This document shows, piece after piece, positions 8,233-18,655 of a stretch of DNA of 64,000 bases. The notes under the pieces are model-generated. The model did no database searches. It saw only the letters and a program-made list of their open reading frames with translations, and had not been told where the DNA came from. Origin of the DNA: Palsa-147 sp963771905 (lineage in GTDB: Bacteria; Acidobacteriota; Terriglobia; Acidiferrales; UBA7541). A program made the position numbers and the translations under genes. The stretch's first letter is position 1; each line of letters opens with the position of its first letter. The stretch spans positions 1 to 64,000 of the forward strand of contig CAVYVI010000014.1 of the NCBI GenBank assembly GCA_963771905.1. Reading direction: 5' to 3'.

Positions 8233-9357
8233 ATGAAGACTTCCGCCCCGACCGTCGTTCCCTATTTTGATTTGAAGGCGGAGTACGCCTCGCTGCGCGA
8301 AGAAGTTCTCGCCGCGCTCGACCGCGTTTGCAAAAACGCCAGCTTCATACTCGGCGAAGAAGTCGAATCCTTCGAAAAACAATTTGCGAAATTCTGCGAA
8401 GTGAAGCACTGCATTGCGCTGAATTCGGGCACGAGCGCGCTCCATCTTGGATTGCTCGCGCTCGGCGTTCAACCCGGCGACGAAGTCATCACCAGCCCGA
8501 ATACGTTTCTGGCCACGGCCGAAGCCATCACCTACTGCGGCGCACGGCCCGTTTTCGTCGATATCGATCCCGCGACAGCCAATATCGATCCCGAACTGAT
8601 CGAGCGCGCCGTCACGCGTGCCACGAAAGCCATCATTCCCGTCGATCTCTACGGACGCCCGGCAGACATGGACGCAATTCTCGAAATTGCCGCCCGCCGC
8701 CGCATTGCCGTACTTGATGACGCTTGCCAGGCGCATGGCGCGCGCTATCGCGGACGCCGCATTGGGAGTCTCGGCCAGGCCGCGGCGTTCAGCTTTTATC
8801 CGTCGAAAAATTTAGGCGCGTACGGCGAAGGCGGCGCGCTCACGACCAACGACGACCGCATCGCTCGATTCGCTCGTGCCGCGCGCACACACGGCCAGAC
8901 CAGCCGCTACGAGCACGAATTCGCCGGTTACAACTACCGCATGGACGGATTTCAGGGAGCGGTTCTAAATGTAAAACTCGGACATCTCGACGAATGGATG
9001 GCGCGGAGGCAGGAACTGGCGCAGACGTATCGCCGCCTGCTCGCGGGCGCGCGTCTGGAAATGCCGCACGACGATCCCCGCGACGTTTGCGCTTACCATC
9101 TCTTTGTTGTCTATGTGAACCGCCGCGATGCGGTGCGAACGCAGCTTGCGGAACTGGGAATCGAAACCGCGATCCACTACCCGAAGCCCCTGCATCTTCA
9201 GCCTGCCTATGCTTCGTGCGGTATTCCGCCGGGTACTTTGCCGCACGCGGAGCGCGCGTGCGAACGCGTCATAAGCCTGCCATTTTTCCCAGGCTTGCAA
9301 ACCGAGCAGGCCGAATACGTCGCCAATTCGCTTCGCGAAATCGCCGGAACGAAATAA
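8233..9357 (+). CDS. DegT/DnrJ/EryC1/StrS-family PLP aminotransferase
   Basis: 374 residues from the ATG at 8233; an in-frame TTG at 8209 is possible, and no ribosome site clearly decides between them. Fold-type I aminotransferase of nucleotide-sugar metabolism. The PLP lysine is in SFYPSKNLGAYGEGG (Lys192); other family marks are NSGTSALHLGL, DDACQAHGA and the C-terminal HYPKPLHLQPAY. These enzymes usually aminate a keto-sugar nucleotide for glycan or antibiotic sugars. The gene follows an ABC-2 exporter by 44 bp and is probably co-transcribed with it. No other nucleotide-sugar genes are in view, so the substrate stays open. Confidence 0.9.
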   Translation: MKTSAPTVVPYFDLKAEYASLREEVLAALDRVCKNASFILGEEVESFEKQFAKFCEVKHCIALNSGTSALHLGLLALGVQPGDEVITSPNTFLATAEAITYCGARPVFVDIDPATANIDPELIERAVTRATKAIIPVDLYGRPADMDAILEIAARRRIAVLDDACQAHGARYRGRRIGSLGQAAAFSFYPSKNLGAYGEGGALTTNDDRIARFARAARTHGQTSRYEHEFAGYNYRMDGFQGAVLNVKLGHLDEWMARRQELAQTYRRLLAGARLEMPHDDPRDVCAYHLFVVYVNRRDAVRTQLAELGIETAIHYPKPLHLQPAYASCGIPPGTLPHAERACERVISLPFFPGLQTEQAEYVANSLREIAGTK

Positions 9358-9489
9358 TCACGCGGTGCAGAATTGAACCGAGGGACGGCTTCAGCGGCGG
9401 AAATATTCCGGTCTGCTCCAGTTTCCTCACGGAAAGAAAAGAGGCCAGCAATCTTTCAAAATCAGCGACCGAATGACAGAACGCCGGTC

Positions 9490-12333
9490 CTACGCTCCCG
9501 CGTGGGTTTCCTGCGGCCCGTTACCCGGATTGACCAGAGGAGCCGGCGCGGCCGAACTCGAAGACGCTCCGGCAGCCATCGCTTTTGTGTCCGATGCCGA
9601 TTCCGCGTTTTGGGCAACGCTTTGCCGGATGGTCTCGGCGATTTGCTCGAAGATCTTCAGGAACGACCCACGAAGCGCCTGCTCGCCCGAGCGCGAGAGG
9701 GAAGCCACCGCCAACTGGCCGTTTTCATCCAGCTTTTGGACCGCCGCGTTCATCCAGACTTCATTCGTGTCATGCAACTGGTCTTCGTATTTCCGCAGCA
9801 ACTCCTCGTTCGCGCGCGCCAGCCGCCCGTACCAATCCTGAGCCTGCGCGTCTCGTTCGATGCGCGCCGCCTCGACGGCCGCGGCCAGCTCGCGTGAATG
9901 AACCTCACGCGCCTCGGCGATCTTGTCCTCGCCGTGCGCGCTAATCTGGTCACGGAAGCGATCGAGCAGGATCGCAGCTGCCGCTTCGAAATTCTCACGA
10001 ACCCTATCGGATATCCGCAGGACCTGGCCTTCTTTTTCCGCCAGGAGAGCGTCGTTCGATTCGCTGAACATGCGCAGTGTCTTGCTCGATGACGCTCCAA
10101 TCTGCTCTTCGAAGCCGCTGGCCGCCGTTGCGGCCGCGCGCTCAAACTGGCTTCCCGCGCGGCTCACCACCGCCGACGCCGTTGAGTCCAGATCCACGCG
10201 GACATTTTCCACGAACGCCGTCTTCCTTTGTGCGAGCTCTTCCGTCAGGCGCTCGGATGCTTCCCGCGTCCGGTCCTCGAAGAAACCTTCGGCTTTCGCG
10301 AGAGATTCCTGCGTCAGCTTTTCGATGTAGTCCTGCGCCTGCTTCTGATGCCACTCGGCGGATTTCACCAGATTTTCAATCGCCGCGTGCGTCGCCCGCG
10401 CTCCGCTTGAACTCAGCTCTTCGTTCCAGCGAGAGATCGCATCGGTTCGCGCCGCTTCAAAATCGTTTCGCAGGTCGGCCACCGTGGCCTGCATCTGCGT
10501 GGCCGCGTCGCGCCGGCTGCTTTCGGCCGCCTGGCGCAGCCGTTCGCGATACATCCGCAGGCTCTCTTCGGCCTGAACCTCATGCGCGGTCAGTTCGCGC
10601 ACCAATTCGGGCACCCGTTCGAGGTGCGGCCCCAGCTTGTCATCGATTTCGCCGAGGACGCGCGCGACAAATTGTTGCCCCGCGGATTCCAGGGCCGGCT
10701 GAACGCGTTGCGGCAGATCCGCCGCCAACACGTCGGCGTGGCGATGCAGCTCCGCCACTTGCGCTTCGAGCGCCGCATCGAGCCGGCGATGAAGTTGGTT
10801 CACGGCATCGTGGCTCGCGGCGTCTATCTGGCCCGAGAATTCCTTCATGCGGTCCGCGGCGCGCTCGATTTCTCCCAATGAAGTCCGCGCGCGCTGCAAT
10901 TCCTCTTCCAGCGACGCGCGAATCCCGGCCAACGCCTGTTGCGCATCGTGCACGGCGCCCGTCACCGGCTGCGTAATCTGCGTGATGCGCTCGCTGAGCT
11001 TGTTCGCCGCGACGTCCAGCGCCGATTGCGAATGCTCGGCCACCCGCGAAGCCAGTCGTTGCGCCGCCCCGTCGAGTGAGCCCTGCAGGAGTTCATCCCA
11101 TTCGCCGCGCGCCTGCTTCATCTGTTCTTCGAGGCGGTCGCGCCACTCTCTGCTCAGATCGTCGAGCGCCACGGTTTCCTGCGCGGCATCCTTCAGTTTG
11201 CGCATGCGCTGATCGACAGCCGCTTCGGCTGCCTCCAGCGCGATCTTGATTTGCGCCATGCGGTCGGAAGCCGAAGCCGCAGCGTTGGCTTCTTCGCGCA
11301 GCGCTTCGGCGCCGCGTTCGAGATCCGCGACGAGTGCCCGCATCTGATCCAGATGCGACGTAAATTCCTGCTTGAGATCGGATCGAAGTTCTTCGCGCAC
11401 CCAGGACATCTGTCCCGTGAAATGCGCGGCGATTTCGTCGCGCGCCGTCGAGATTTGCTGCGCGGCGCTGCGCGAGAGATCGTCGCGGGCCGCGCGACGC
11501 TCGCTCTCGAAATCTTCCTTCCAGTGCTGAAAGAGCACCTCGGCATTGGCGATGTGCTCTCTTTCGACGGTTTCCGCCGTGCGCTGCAAAGTCTCGCTGG
11601 CGCGCGCAGCCGCCTCGCCGACGACGCGCGCGGCATGGCTGTCAATGTGCGCGCGCAATTCGCGCAGCAATGGGTTGTCGAACGATCCCGCTTCACCGGC
11701 TTCGAGCTCGACCGAGCCCGGAAATCCAAATCCCGCCGCGCTCCCTTCGCCGCCGCGGCTCTGATTCTCGTCCACGTTTCCCGCAAATATGTCTGACAGG
11801 GGAGTCTCCAATCCGGGCTTGGACCTTTCAATCGAAATCGGTTCGCTGCGCACGTGCGATTTCTCTTCGGTGCGCAGCCAAGACGACATCATTTCCGCGG
11901 AGCTCTGGCCGGCAACGGGCGGCTCGAGAGGCGATGGCACCGTATTCGTCCAATCGCCCGGGGGTGCGTCGAGGCTCCAGATATTTCCCGGAGCTTCCAG
12001 TTCCACAGCAATCTGGAACAGCTCGCGCACCGAGTGCGGTTTCTGAATCCACACAACGCGCGCGCGAACGCGCCGGCGCTCCGCGCCTTCGCGCCCCGGA
12101 ATTTCCAAAGTGACCCAACTGTTCTTCGGGAGGTGATGCTTCGACGGATACTTGCAGCCGTGTGTGTTGAAGGACAGCGTGGACGTCCGCTCTTCAAAGG
12201 GCTGGCTCAGCAAATCCACGCCCCGAACAGTCAGCGAAATCGTTCGAACGATACGAGTGCTGCGGCGTCTTTGCACGCCAGGTTCAGGGGTTGCGGTTTC
12301 CGCCACGGGGTTCCTCACTACAGGCCCGAGCAT
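9490..12333 (-). CDS. Giant PilZ-domain protein with long coiled-coil/apolipoprotein-like body
   Basis: 947 residues. Residues about 20-135 resemble a PilZ domain, beginning RRRSTRIVRTISLTVRG and running through VTLEIPGREGAERRRVRARVVWI. A disordered stretch follows to about residue 230. The rest, to about residue 905, is almost continuous charged amphipathic helix rich in Ala, Glu, Gln and Arg, and the tail is Ser/Ala/Pro-rich. No signal peptide or membrane segment is seen. PilZ domains often bind cyclic-di-GMP, but Acidobacteriota carry many degenerate ones and the RxxxR/DxSxxG pair is only partly recognisable here. A cytoplasmic, possibly filament-forming c-di-GMP-responsive protein is inferred. 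The ATG at 12333 has a weak ribosome site, so the start is uncertain by some residues. Confidence 0.78.
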   Translation of the reverse strand: MLGPVVRNPVAETATPEPGVQRRRSTRIVRTISLTVRGVDLLSQPFEERTSTLSFNTHGCKYPSKHHLPKNSWVTLEIPGREGAERRRVRARVVWIQKPHSVRELFQIAVELEAPGNIWSLDAPPGDWTNTVPSPLEPPVAGQSSAEMMSSWLRTEEKSHVRSEPISIERSKPGLETPLSDIFAGNVDENQSRGGEGSAAGFGFPGSVELEAGEAGSFDNPLLRELRAHIDSHAARVVGEAAARASETLQRTAETVEREHIANAEVLFQHWKEDFESERRAARDDLSRSAAQQISTARDEIAAHFTGQMSWVREELRSDLKQEFTSHLDQMRALVADLERGAEALREEANAAASASDRMAQIKIALEAAEAAVDQRMRKLKDAAQETVALDDLSREWRDRLEEQMKQARGEWDELLQGSLDGAAQRLASRVAEHSQSALDVAANKLSERITQITQPVTGAVHDAQQALAGIRASLEEELQRARTSLGEIERAADRMKEFSGQIDAASHDAVNQLHRRLDAALEAQVAELHRHADVLAADLPQRVQPALESAGQQFVARVLGEIDDKLGPHLERVPELVRELTAHEVQAEESLRMYRERLRQAAESSRRDAATQMQATVADLRNDFEAARTDAISRWNEELSSSGARATHAAIENLVKSAEWHQKQAQDYIEKLTQESLAKAEGFFEDRTREASERLTEELAQRKTAFVENVRVDLDSTASAVVSRAGSQFERAAATAASGFEEQIGASSSKTLRMFSESNDALLAEKEGQVLRISDRVRENFEAAAAILLDRFRDQISAHGEDKIAEAREVHSRELAAAVEAARIERDAQAQDWYGRLARANEELLRKYEDQLHDTNEVWMNAAVQKLDENGQLAVASLSRSGEQALRGSFLKIFEQIAETIRQSVAQNAESASDTKAMAAGASSSSAAPAPLVNPGNGPQETHAGA

Positions 12334-12422
12334 AACACCGTCGCGTTATCCGGTCGAGTCTGCTGTGGCTGTGGACACGAGGAAATTGTGGAAAACCTCG
12401 TTGGCGCGCAGGGGCGGATGTA

Positions 12423-12466
12423 AAAGCAAACTGCCCCGCTCCTGAATGAGCAGAAATGGGGCAGTT
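12423..12466 (-). terminator. Rho-independent terminator
   Basis: A 9-bp perfect stem (AACTGCCCC with GGGGCAGTT) is followed on the minus strand by a T-rich tract (TTTGCTTTT). It lies about 15 nt downstream of the stop of the gene at 12482-13618 and fits as its terminator. Confidence 0.75.
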
Positions 12467-12481
12467 GAGACTTCTCTAGGA

Positions 12482-13618
12482 TCAGGAACTCTTTTTCTTT
12501 GCGCGCTTGCCGACGGTGGTATCGACGCCGCCGATGAGCTGCTGGATGCCGTCGAGAGTCTCTTTGCACTGCGCCGCATACGGCCCGGCCGGCGCGACGT
12601 CGATGCATTTCTGGTACGCCTCGACGGTTCCCGGCGCGGGCGTGTACACCATCTTGTCGCCCACTTGCTTCGCATCCATCATCGAAGCCAGCGCGCCGCC
12701 AAGCAAGTACCATCCCTGCGCGTCCTTCGGGTCCGCCTGCGTTGCCTTTTGCAGCGGCACGACCGCGCCTTTCAGATCCCCCGCATTGTTCAGCACGATG
12801 CCCAGATTCTTCCAGCACATCGACGCGACCGTGGGATCGACGGCGATGGCCTTTTCGCACATCCCCGGCGCGTCGGCGCCCTTCCCCGATTTCGCCATAT
12901 CGGTGGCTTCAGCCACGTAGTAGCTTGCCGCCGGCTTCAGTTGGTTCGCATGGTCGAACGCGTCGGCGGCGTCCGCCCATTGTCCCAGGCCTTCGTCCGC
13001 GGCGCCCATGTTGGCCCAGACCAGCGAATGGTTGGCGATGTCCTTCGCTCCCGCGGCCTGTTCGGCCAATTTGAACTCGACGATGGCTGCCTGGTAATCG
13101 GCGGCGAGCTTGTCCTTCAAAGCCTGGTCGGTCGGAGAAGCTTGCAGTTGCGTCTTCACCGCCTTCGCATCATTCATCGACGCGACGCCGGTGGTGAAGT
13201 GGGCCTTCAACCCTTCGAATTTCTTCTGTTCTTCATCGCGCTTCTTCTCTTCGTCGGGGTTCGCGGCCTTGCCTGCCGCAACGAGATCCTTGAAATTCCA
13301 GCTCTTGTGATTATCGCCCTGCTCCTCAACGTGTATTTGGTCCTGATAATTCAAAATACCCTTCTCGTCGGCAAGTGTGATGTTGTAAATGCCCGTGCGC
13401 AAGCCGAGGATCGAATACTTTCCGTTCTTGTCGGTTTTCGATGTCAGCGTCTGCCCTGAATCGGGGCTCTTGAACGTGATCGTCGCGCCAGGAAGGGGAT
13501 TCCCTTGCGTGTCGAGAACTTGTCCGTCGATTCGCCCGGTTCCCTGCGCCGCGGCAATCACGGCCAGCAGCAGAACCACCGCCGCCGCGCCCCACATGCG
13601 TACCAATGTCTTCGTCAC
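12482..13618 (-). CDS. Secreted carboxypeptidase-regulatory-like and TPR protein
   Basis: 378 residues. Two GTG codons are possible; AGGAGG directly abuts the one at 13627 but sits 8 nt before the one at 13618, so 13618 is preferred. A signal peptide (about residues 8-26, VVLLLAVIAAAQG) is followed by a carboxypeptidase D regulatory-like beta-sandwich at about 27-100 (GQVLDTQGNPLPGATITF). TPR-type helical repeats occupy about 170-350 (NMGAADEGLGQWADAADAF, NLGIVLNNAGDLKGAV). The tail is basic (KRAKKKSS). Domain order is typical of secreted Acidobacteriota proteins of unknown role. Followed by a clear terminator at 12423-12466. Confidence 0.85.
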   Translation of the reverse strand: MTKTLVRMWGAAAVVLLLAVIAAAQGTGRIDGQVLDTQGNPLPGATITFKSPDSGQTLTSKTDKNGKYSILGLRTGIYNITLADEKGILNYQDQIHVEEQGDNHKSWNFKDLVAAGKAANPDEEKKRDEEQKKFEGLKAHFTTGVASMNDAKAVKTQLQASPTDQALKDKLAADYQAAIVEFKLAEQAAGAKDIANHSLVWANMGAADEGLGQWADAADAFDHANQLKPAASYYVAEATDMAKSGKGADAPGMCEKAIAVDPTVASMCWKNLGIVLNNAGDLKGAVVPLQKATQADPKDAQGWYLLGGALASMMDAKQVGDKMVYTPAPGTVEAYQKCIDVAPAGPYAAQCKETLDGIQQLIGGVDTTVGKRAKKKSS

Positions 13619-13651
13619 GGTTGCCACCTCCTCGAGATGCGAACTCCAAGC

Positions 13652-13674
13652 GTCGCGCGAGGTTCTCGCGCGAC
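13652..13674. other. Perfect 10-bp hairpin after queC
   Basis: GTCGCGCGAG and CTCGCGCGAC pair perfectly around a 3-nt loop. The element begins a few bases after the queC stop and lies upstream of the ribosome site of the next minus-strand gene. It has no T-tract on either strand, so it is not a classical terminator. It could slow the polymerase, protect a 3' end or shape the downstream leader. Confidence 0.6.
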
Positions 13675-13678
13675 ATTA

Positions 13679-14362
13679 TTACGCAACTTGCGCCCGGTAA
13701 GCGATAGGGTCGGGCTGCCCGGCCTCGGCGAATGCGCGTAGCCGCAACCGGCAACTATCGCACATGCCGCAGGCTTCGTCCTCAAATTGATAGCATGACC
13801 ACGTATGGTCGAGCGGCGCGCCCAGCGCTATCCCGCGGCGCACGATCTCGCTTTTCCGCATTCCGATCACCGGCGTGGCAATTTCAATGTGCGTTTCCGG
13901 CCGTGTCCCGATGCGGATCACTTCTTCAAACGCACGATAATACTCCGGACGGCAATCCGGATAGCCCGAACTGTCTTCCGCCACCGCACCCACAAAGATC
14001 GTCCTCGCGCCGATCACTTCCGCCCAACTCACCGCCGCAGAAAGAAAATGCGCGTTGCGGAACGGCACGTAGGTGATGGGAATCTCGCGCGCGTTGACGC
14101 CGCTTTCGGGAACCGTGATGCTCGCGTCCGTCAGCGCCGAGCCGCCAATTTGCGAAAGCGAATCGAGGCGGATCACCAGCCGCTCGCGCACGCCGTAAAA
14201 ATCGCCGATCTCGTGGAACGACTGAAGTTCGCGCGCCTCGGTGCGCTGGCCGTAGCTGGCATGCAGCAGCGCGAGACGATGTGTCGTCTTCGCAATCGCC
14301 GCGGTGACGCAGGAATCCATCCCCCCGCGCAGTAGCACCACCGCTTTTGGTTTTTCCGCCAT
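13679..14362 (-). CDS. queC: 7-cyano-7-deazaguanine (preQ0) synthase QueC
   Basis: 227 residues from the ATG at 14362. QueC converts 7-carboxy-7-deazaguanine to preQ0 with ATP and ammonia, on the way to queuosine in tRNA. The C-terminal zinc site is complete (CYQFEDEACGMCDSC, four cysteines), and AVAEDSSGYPDCRPEYY is a family segment. The ATP-binding PP-loop reads LRGGMDS rather than the usual LSGGxDS: the first serine is Arg12, one base change away (CGC from AGC). It is the last gene of a row with queD and queE; about 100 bp separate it from queE. Confidence 0.92.
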   Translation of the reverse strand: MAEKPKAVVLLRGGMDSCVTAAIAKTTHRLALLHASYGQRTEARELQSFHEIGDFYGVRERLVIRLDSLSQIGGSALTDASITVPESGVNAREIPITYVPFRNAHFLSAAVSWAEVIGARTIFVGAVAEDSSGYPDCRPEYYRAFEEVIRIGTRPETHIEIATPVIGMRKSEIVRRGIALGAPLDHTWSCYQFEDEACGMCDSCRLRLRAFAEAGQPDPIAYRAQVA

Positions 14363-14459
14363 CGCTCTCGCAATTTCGGATCCGCGCAGCCCGCGTCTCC
14401 GCAATCAACTTCGAAGAATAAATTCGCGCCGCCGTTCTCGCCACACTTCACATCTTTCG

Positions 14460-15146
14460 CTACACTCCGCGCGCGGCCGGATCCCAGATAAATTTGTACA
14501 ATTGCAGCCCCAGCCGCACCGGCAGCCCGTCCGCCAGAATCCATTCGGCCAGCTCGCGCGGTTCGAGCCCCGGCCACGCCCCCGCGGGGTCCGGAAACGC
14601 CGGAGAGAATAGCATTTCGCGGACGCGCTCGGGAAGCCGATGCTGCGCGGAAAAGTCGCTGGCGAAATCGTAGTCGCGCCGCGTCGAAATCACGAACTTC
14701 ACTTCGTCGTCCGGACCCAGCATGGCGAGATTGTTCATATCAAAAGTATCCGCCTCGCCGGAATCGGGGCATTTGACGTCCACGATCTTGATCACTTCGC
14801 GCGGCAGCTCGCCGATAAATCGCTCGCCGCTCGTCTCCACCATCACGCGATAGCCGCCGCGAAGAAGCCGCTGCATCAACGCGGGCGCCTCCGCCTGCAA
14901 GAGCGGCTCCCCGCCTGTAATTTCGACGAGAGAAACCGGACGCGGGGTTGCGCCGTTCGCGCCGGCCAATTCGTTTACGCGCGCGACGACTTCGTCGACA
15001 GAATATTTTTTGCCGCCGTGAAAAGCGTACGCCGTGTCGCACCACGTGCACCGCAAGTTGCAGCCGGTCAGTCGCACGAAAATGCACGGCAGGCCTGCAC
15101 GGGTGCCTTCGCCCTGAATGGATTTGAAAATCTCCGTGATGACCAT
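14460..15146 (-). CDS. queE: 7-carboxy-7-deazaguanine synthase QueE (radical SAM)
   Basis: 228 residues. The radical-SAM cluster motif CNLRCTWCD gives the CxxxCxxC triad that binds the 4Fe-4S cluster, preceded by SIQGEGTRAGLPCIFVRLTG, the typical QueE start. EITGGEPLLQ holds the SAM-binding GGE motif. The enzyme rearranges 6-carboxy-tetrahydropterin into 7-carboxy-7-deazaguanine. It sits between the small membrane protein gene (19 bp upstream) and queC, in the same direction. Confidence 0.94.
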   Translation of the reverse strand: MVITEIFKSIQGEGTRAGLPCIFVRLTGCNLRCTWCDTAYAFHGGKKYSVDEVVARVNELAGANGATPRPVSLVEITGGEPLLQAEAPALMQRLLRGGYRVMVETSGERFIGELPREVIKIVDVKCPDSGEADTFDMNNLAMLGPDDEVKFVISTRRDYDFASDFSAQHRLPERVREMLFSPAFPDPAGAWPGLEPRELAEWILADGLPVRLGLQLYKFIWDPAARGV

Positions 15147-15165
15147 GGCAGGTTGCGTCCGTGCG

Positions 15166-15336
15166 CTACTGGCTAGACGCTTTATATTTTCGGCGAACGT
15201 AAATTACGCCGCCAATAAAAACTGCGAGTTCGAGCAGCGTCAGCGGAACCGCTTTCCGCCAGCCGTAAGCGAATGTGAACCAGCACACCGAAGTGATGAG
15301 CGCCGGAATTGCGATGATATAAAGCGCGCGATTCAT
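15166..15336 (-). CDS. 56-residue membrane protein inside the queuosine operon
   Basis: ATG at 15336 and TAG at 15166-15168 give 56 residues: MNRALYIIAIPALITSVCW at the start, a first membrane segment at about residues 5-24, a second at about 32-48 (PLTLLELAVFIGGVIY), then a basic tail (VRRKYKASSQ). The two-helix hairpin and positive-inside ends look like a real small membrane protein. It lies exactly between queD and queE with short gaps (18 and 19 bp), so it should be co-transcribed. I do not recognise a family. A link to queuosine or precursor transport is possible but only inferred from position. Confidence 0.65.
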   Translation of the reverse strand: MNRALYIIAIPALITSVCWFTFAYGWRKAVPLTLLELAVFIGGVIYVRRKYKASSQ

Positions 15337-15354
15337 CGCCGCTCCCGCATTGCG

Positions 15355-15729
15355 CTATGGCCGATACGTCGCCGAGGTGACATCCGACTCCCACACGGTG
15401 ATGCTCGAAATGGCCGCGCCGTTCGGCGGCCGCTTCATCTGCTTCGAAGTTTCGTCAAAAATGTGCCGCGCGATATTTTCGGCCGACGGATTGATCTTGT
15501 CGAACGGCGCCAACTCGTTCAGATATCGATGATCGAGCGAGCGAATCACGCTCTGAATCACCTGCTTCAAATGCACGAAATCGCAGAGCAATCCAACGGA
15601 ATCGAGTTCCGCTCCGGCCAGCACGATCCGAACCCTGTAATTGTGGCCGTGCAGATTTTCGCACTTCCCCTTGTATTCGCGGAGGTTATGCGCGGCGGCG
15701 AAACTTTCATCCACACTCACTTCGTACAT
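15355..15729 (-). CDS. queD: 6-carboxy-5,6,7,8-tetrahydropterin synthase QueD
   Basis: 124 residues from the ATG at 15729; the open frame continues upstream without similarity to the family. Zinc histidines are in FAAAHNL and in CENLHGHNYRV, where the Cys is the catalytic residue of the PTPS/QueD family. LDHRYLNEL and PSAENIARHIF are further family marks. It converts dihydroneopterin triphosphate to carboxy-tetrahydropterin, the first committed step to queuosine. The dinG-like gene lies 58 bp upstream, and the membrane protein and queE lie downstream. Confidence 0.93.
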   Translation of the reverse strand: MYEVSVDESFAAAHNLREYKGKCENLHGHNYRVRIVLAGAELDSVGLLCDFVHLKQVIQSVIRSLDHRYLNELAPFDKINPSAENIARHIFDETSKQMKRPPNGAAISSITVWESDVTSATYRP

Positions 15730-15787
15730 AAATCGTATCCCTGGTTCTCGAGTTCGCGGCCGCGTGGCGCCGGGCCCCGCATTTCTT

Positions 15788-17749
<1,962 letters not shown>

Positions 17750-17983
17750 AGAATGTTCGCAGGAGCGCTGTCGAATTGCCTACGATAGCACGGAGCGCCG
17801 CGCAGAGTAAGCCGCCCGAATCGCCCGCGGCGAGAAGTACGCGTGCCGGGGCCGCTTTGAAATTGTCATTTTCCGCCGGTCGAATCTCCGATCGCAAAGT
17901 CCGAGGTTCGATCTGACGGTAATCACTTTTGAATCCTCTGGATAAGTACCTGTTGGAGCGTGTAGCCGATGGCGATAGCGCTG

Positions 17984-18580
17984 CTAATCCTGTTCACCGA
18001 GAGTTTGACGGTACGTCTTGCCGTATGGATAGAAGAGTTCCTTGCGGCCTTGCTGCCACGCCGCTTTGAGTTCGGGCGTTGTGATGTCCCAGTCCGGGCG
18101 GCATTTTTTGGAGACGGCACGCAGGTCCTGGCGAAGATCTTCCGGAGTGGGCCGGCCGAGGAACCAATAGCCGTTGTAGACCTTATAAATGACAAGACCG
18201 GGCTCGAAGACAATCACGTGAGGGATCATGGGATTGTTGACAGGATCCGTGTATTCGGCGATGTCGAGATCTTTTTGGACGACACGCCCGGCGTCAGACA
18301 GGAAAGGCCAGTGGGCACCGACGCCGGTGCGATATTCATTCGTCTGAGTGATATTGTCCGTGCTAATGGTGACAAGGCGGCAATAGGCAACCTCGAGTTC
18401 GCGATGGAGTTGAACAAGCCCTTCAGCCTGGCGGCGGTCCTTGGGGCAGAAACTTCCGCGGCTGAGGACGAGAACCATGGGATGTTGTCCTTGCAATTCG
18501 GAGAGCTTGCGGCGCTTCGCAGTGTGGTCGGTAAGCTCATAGTCGGGGAATAAAGCTCCTGGAACAATGTCAGAACGCAT
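17984..18580 (-). CDS. Peroxiredoxin/AhpC-TSA-like redoxin
   Basis: 198 residues; GGGAGG about 8 nt before the ATG. Thioredoxin fold of the AhpC/TSA class: LFPDYELTDH at the N-terminus, then VLVLSRGSFCPKDRRQ, whose Cys sits where the peroxidatic cysteine is expected, and LVTISTDN and WPFLSDAG further on. The usual PxxxTxxC signature is modified (Ser in place of Thr). It probably reduces peroxides or is a redox sensor. Last of five same-strand genes (22641 to 17984) with oxidoreductase and hydrolase functions. Confidence 0.82.
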   Translation of the reverse strand: MRSDIVPGALFPDYELTDHTAKRRKLSELQGQHPMVLVLSRGSFCPKDRRQAEGLVQLHRELEVAYCRLVTISTDNITQTNEYRTGVGAHWPFLSDAGRVVQKDLDIAEYTDPVNNPMIPHVIVFEPGLVIYKVYNGYWFLGRPTPEDLRQDLRAVSKKCRPDWDITTPELKAAWQQGRKELFYPYGKTYRQTLGEQD

Positions 18581-18655
18581 CTGAAATCCTCCCTAACGCG
18601 ATCCGTGCCGGCGGATCACGGGTTAACGGTTAGTCGCGGGCGATCGCCTAGCGGC

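Noticed and set aside
12446..13459. 337-codon plus-strand open frame
   Set aside because: Antisense of a secreted TPR protein; no start signal or family match.
15182..15394. 70-codon frame overlapping the small membrane protein
   Set aside because: A different frame from the 56-residue protein, with no membrane segment and overlap into queD.
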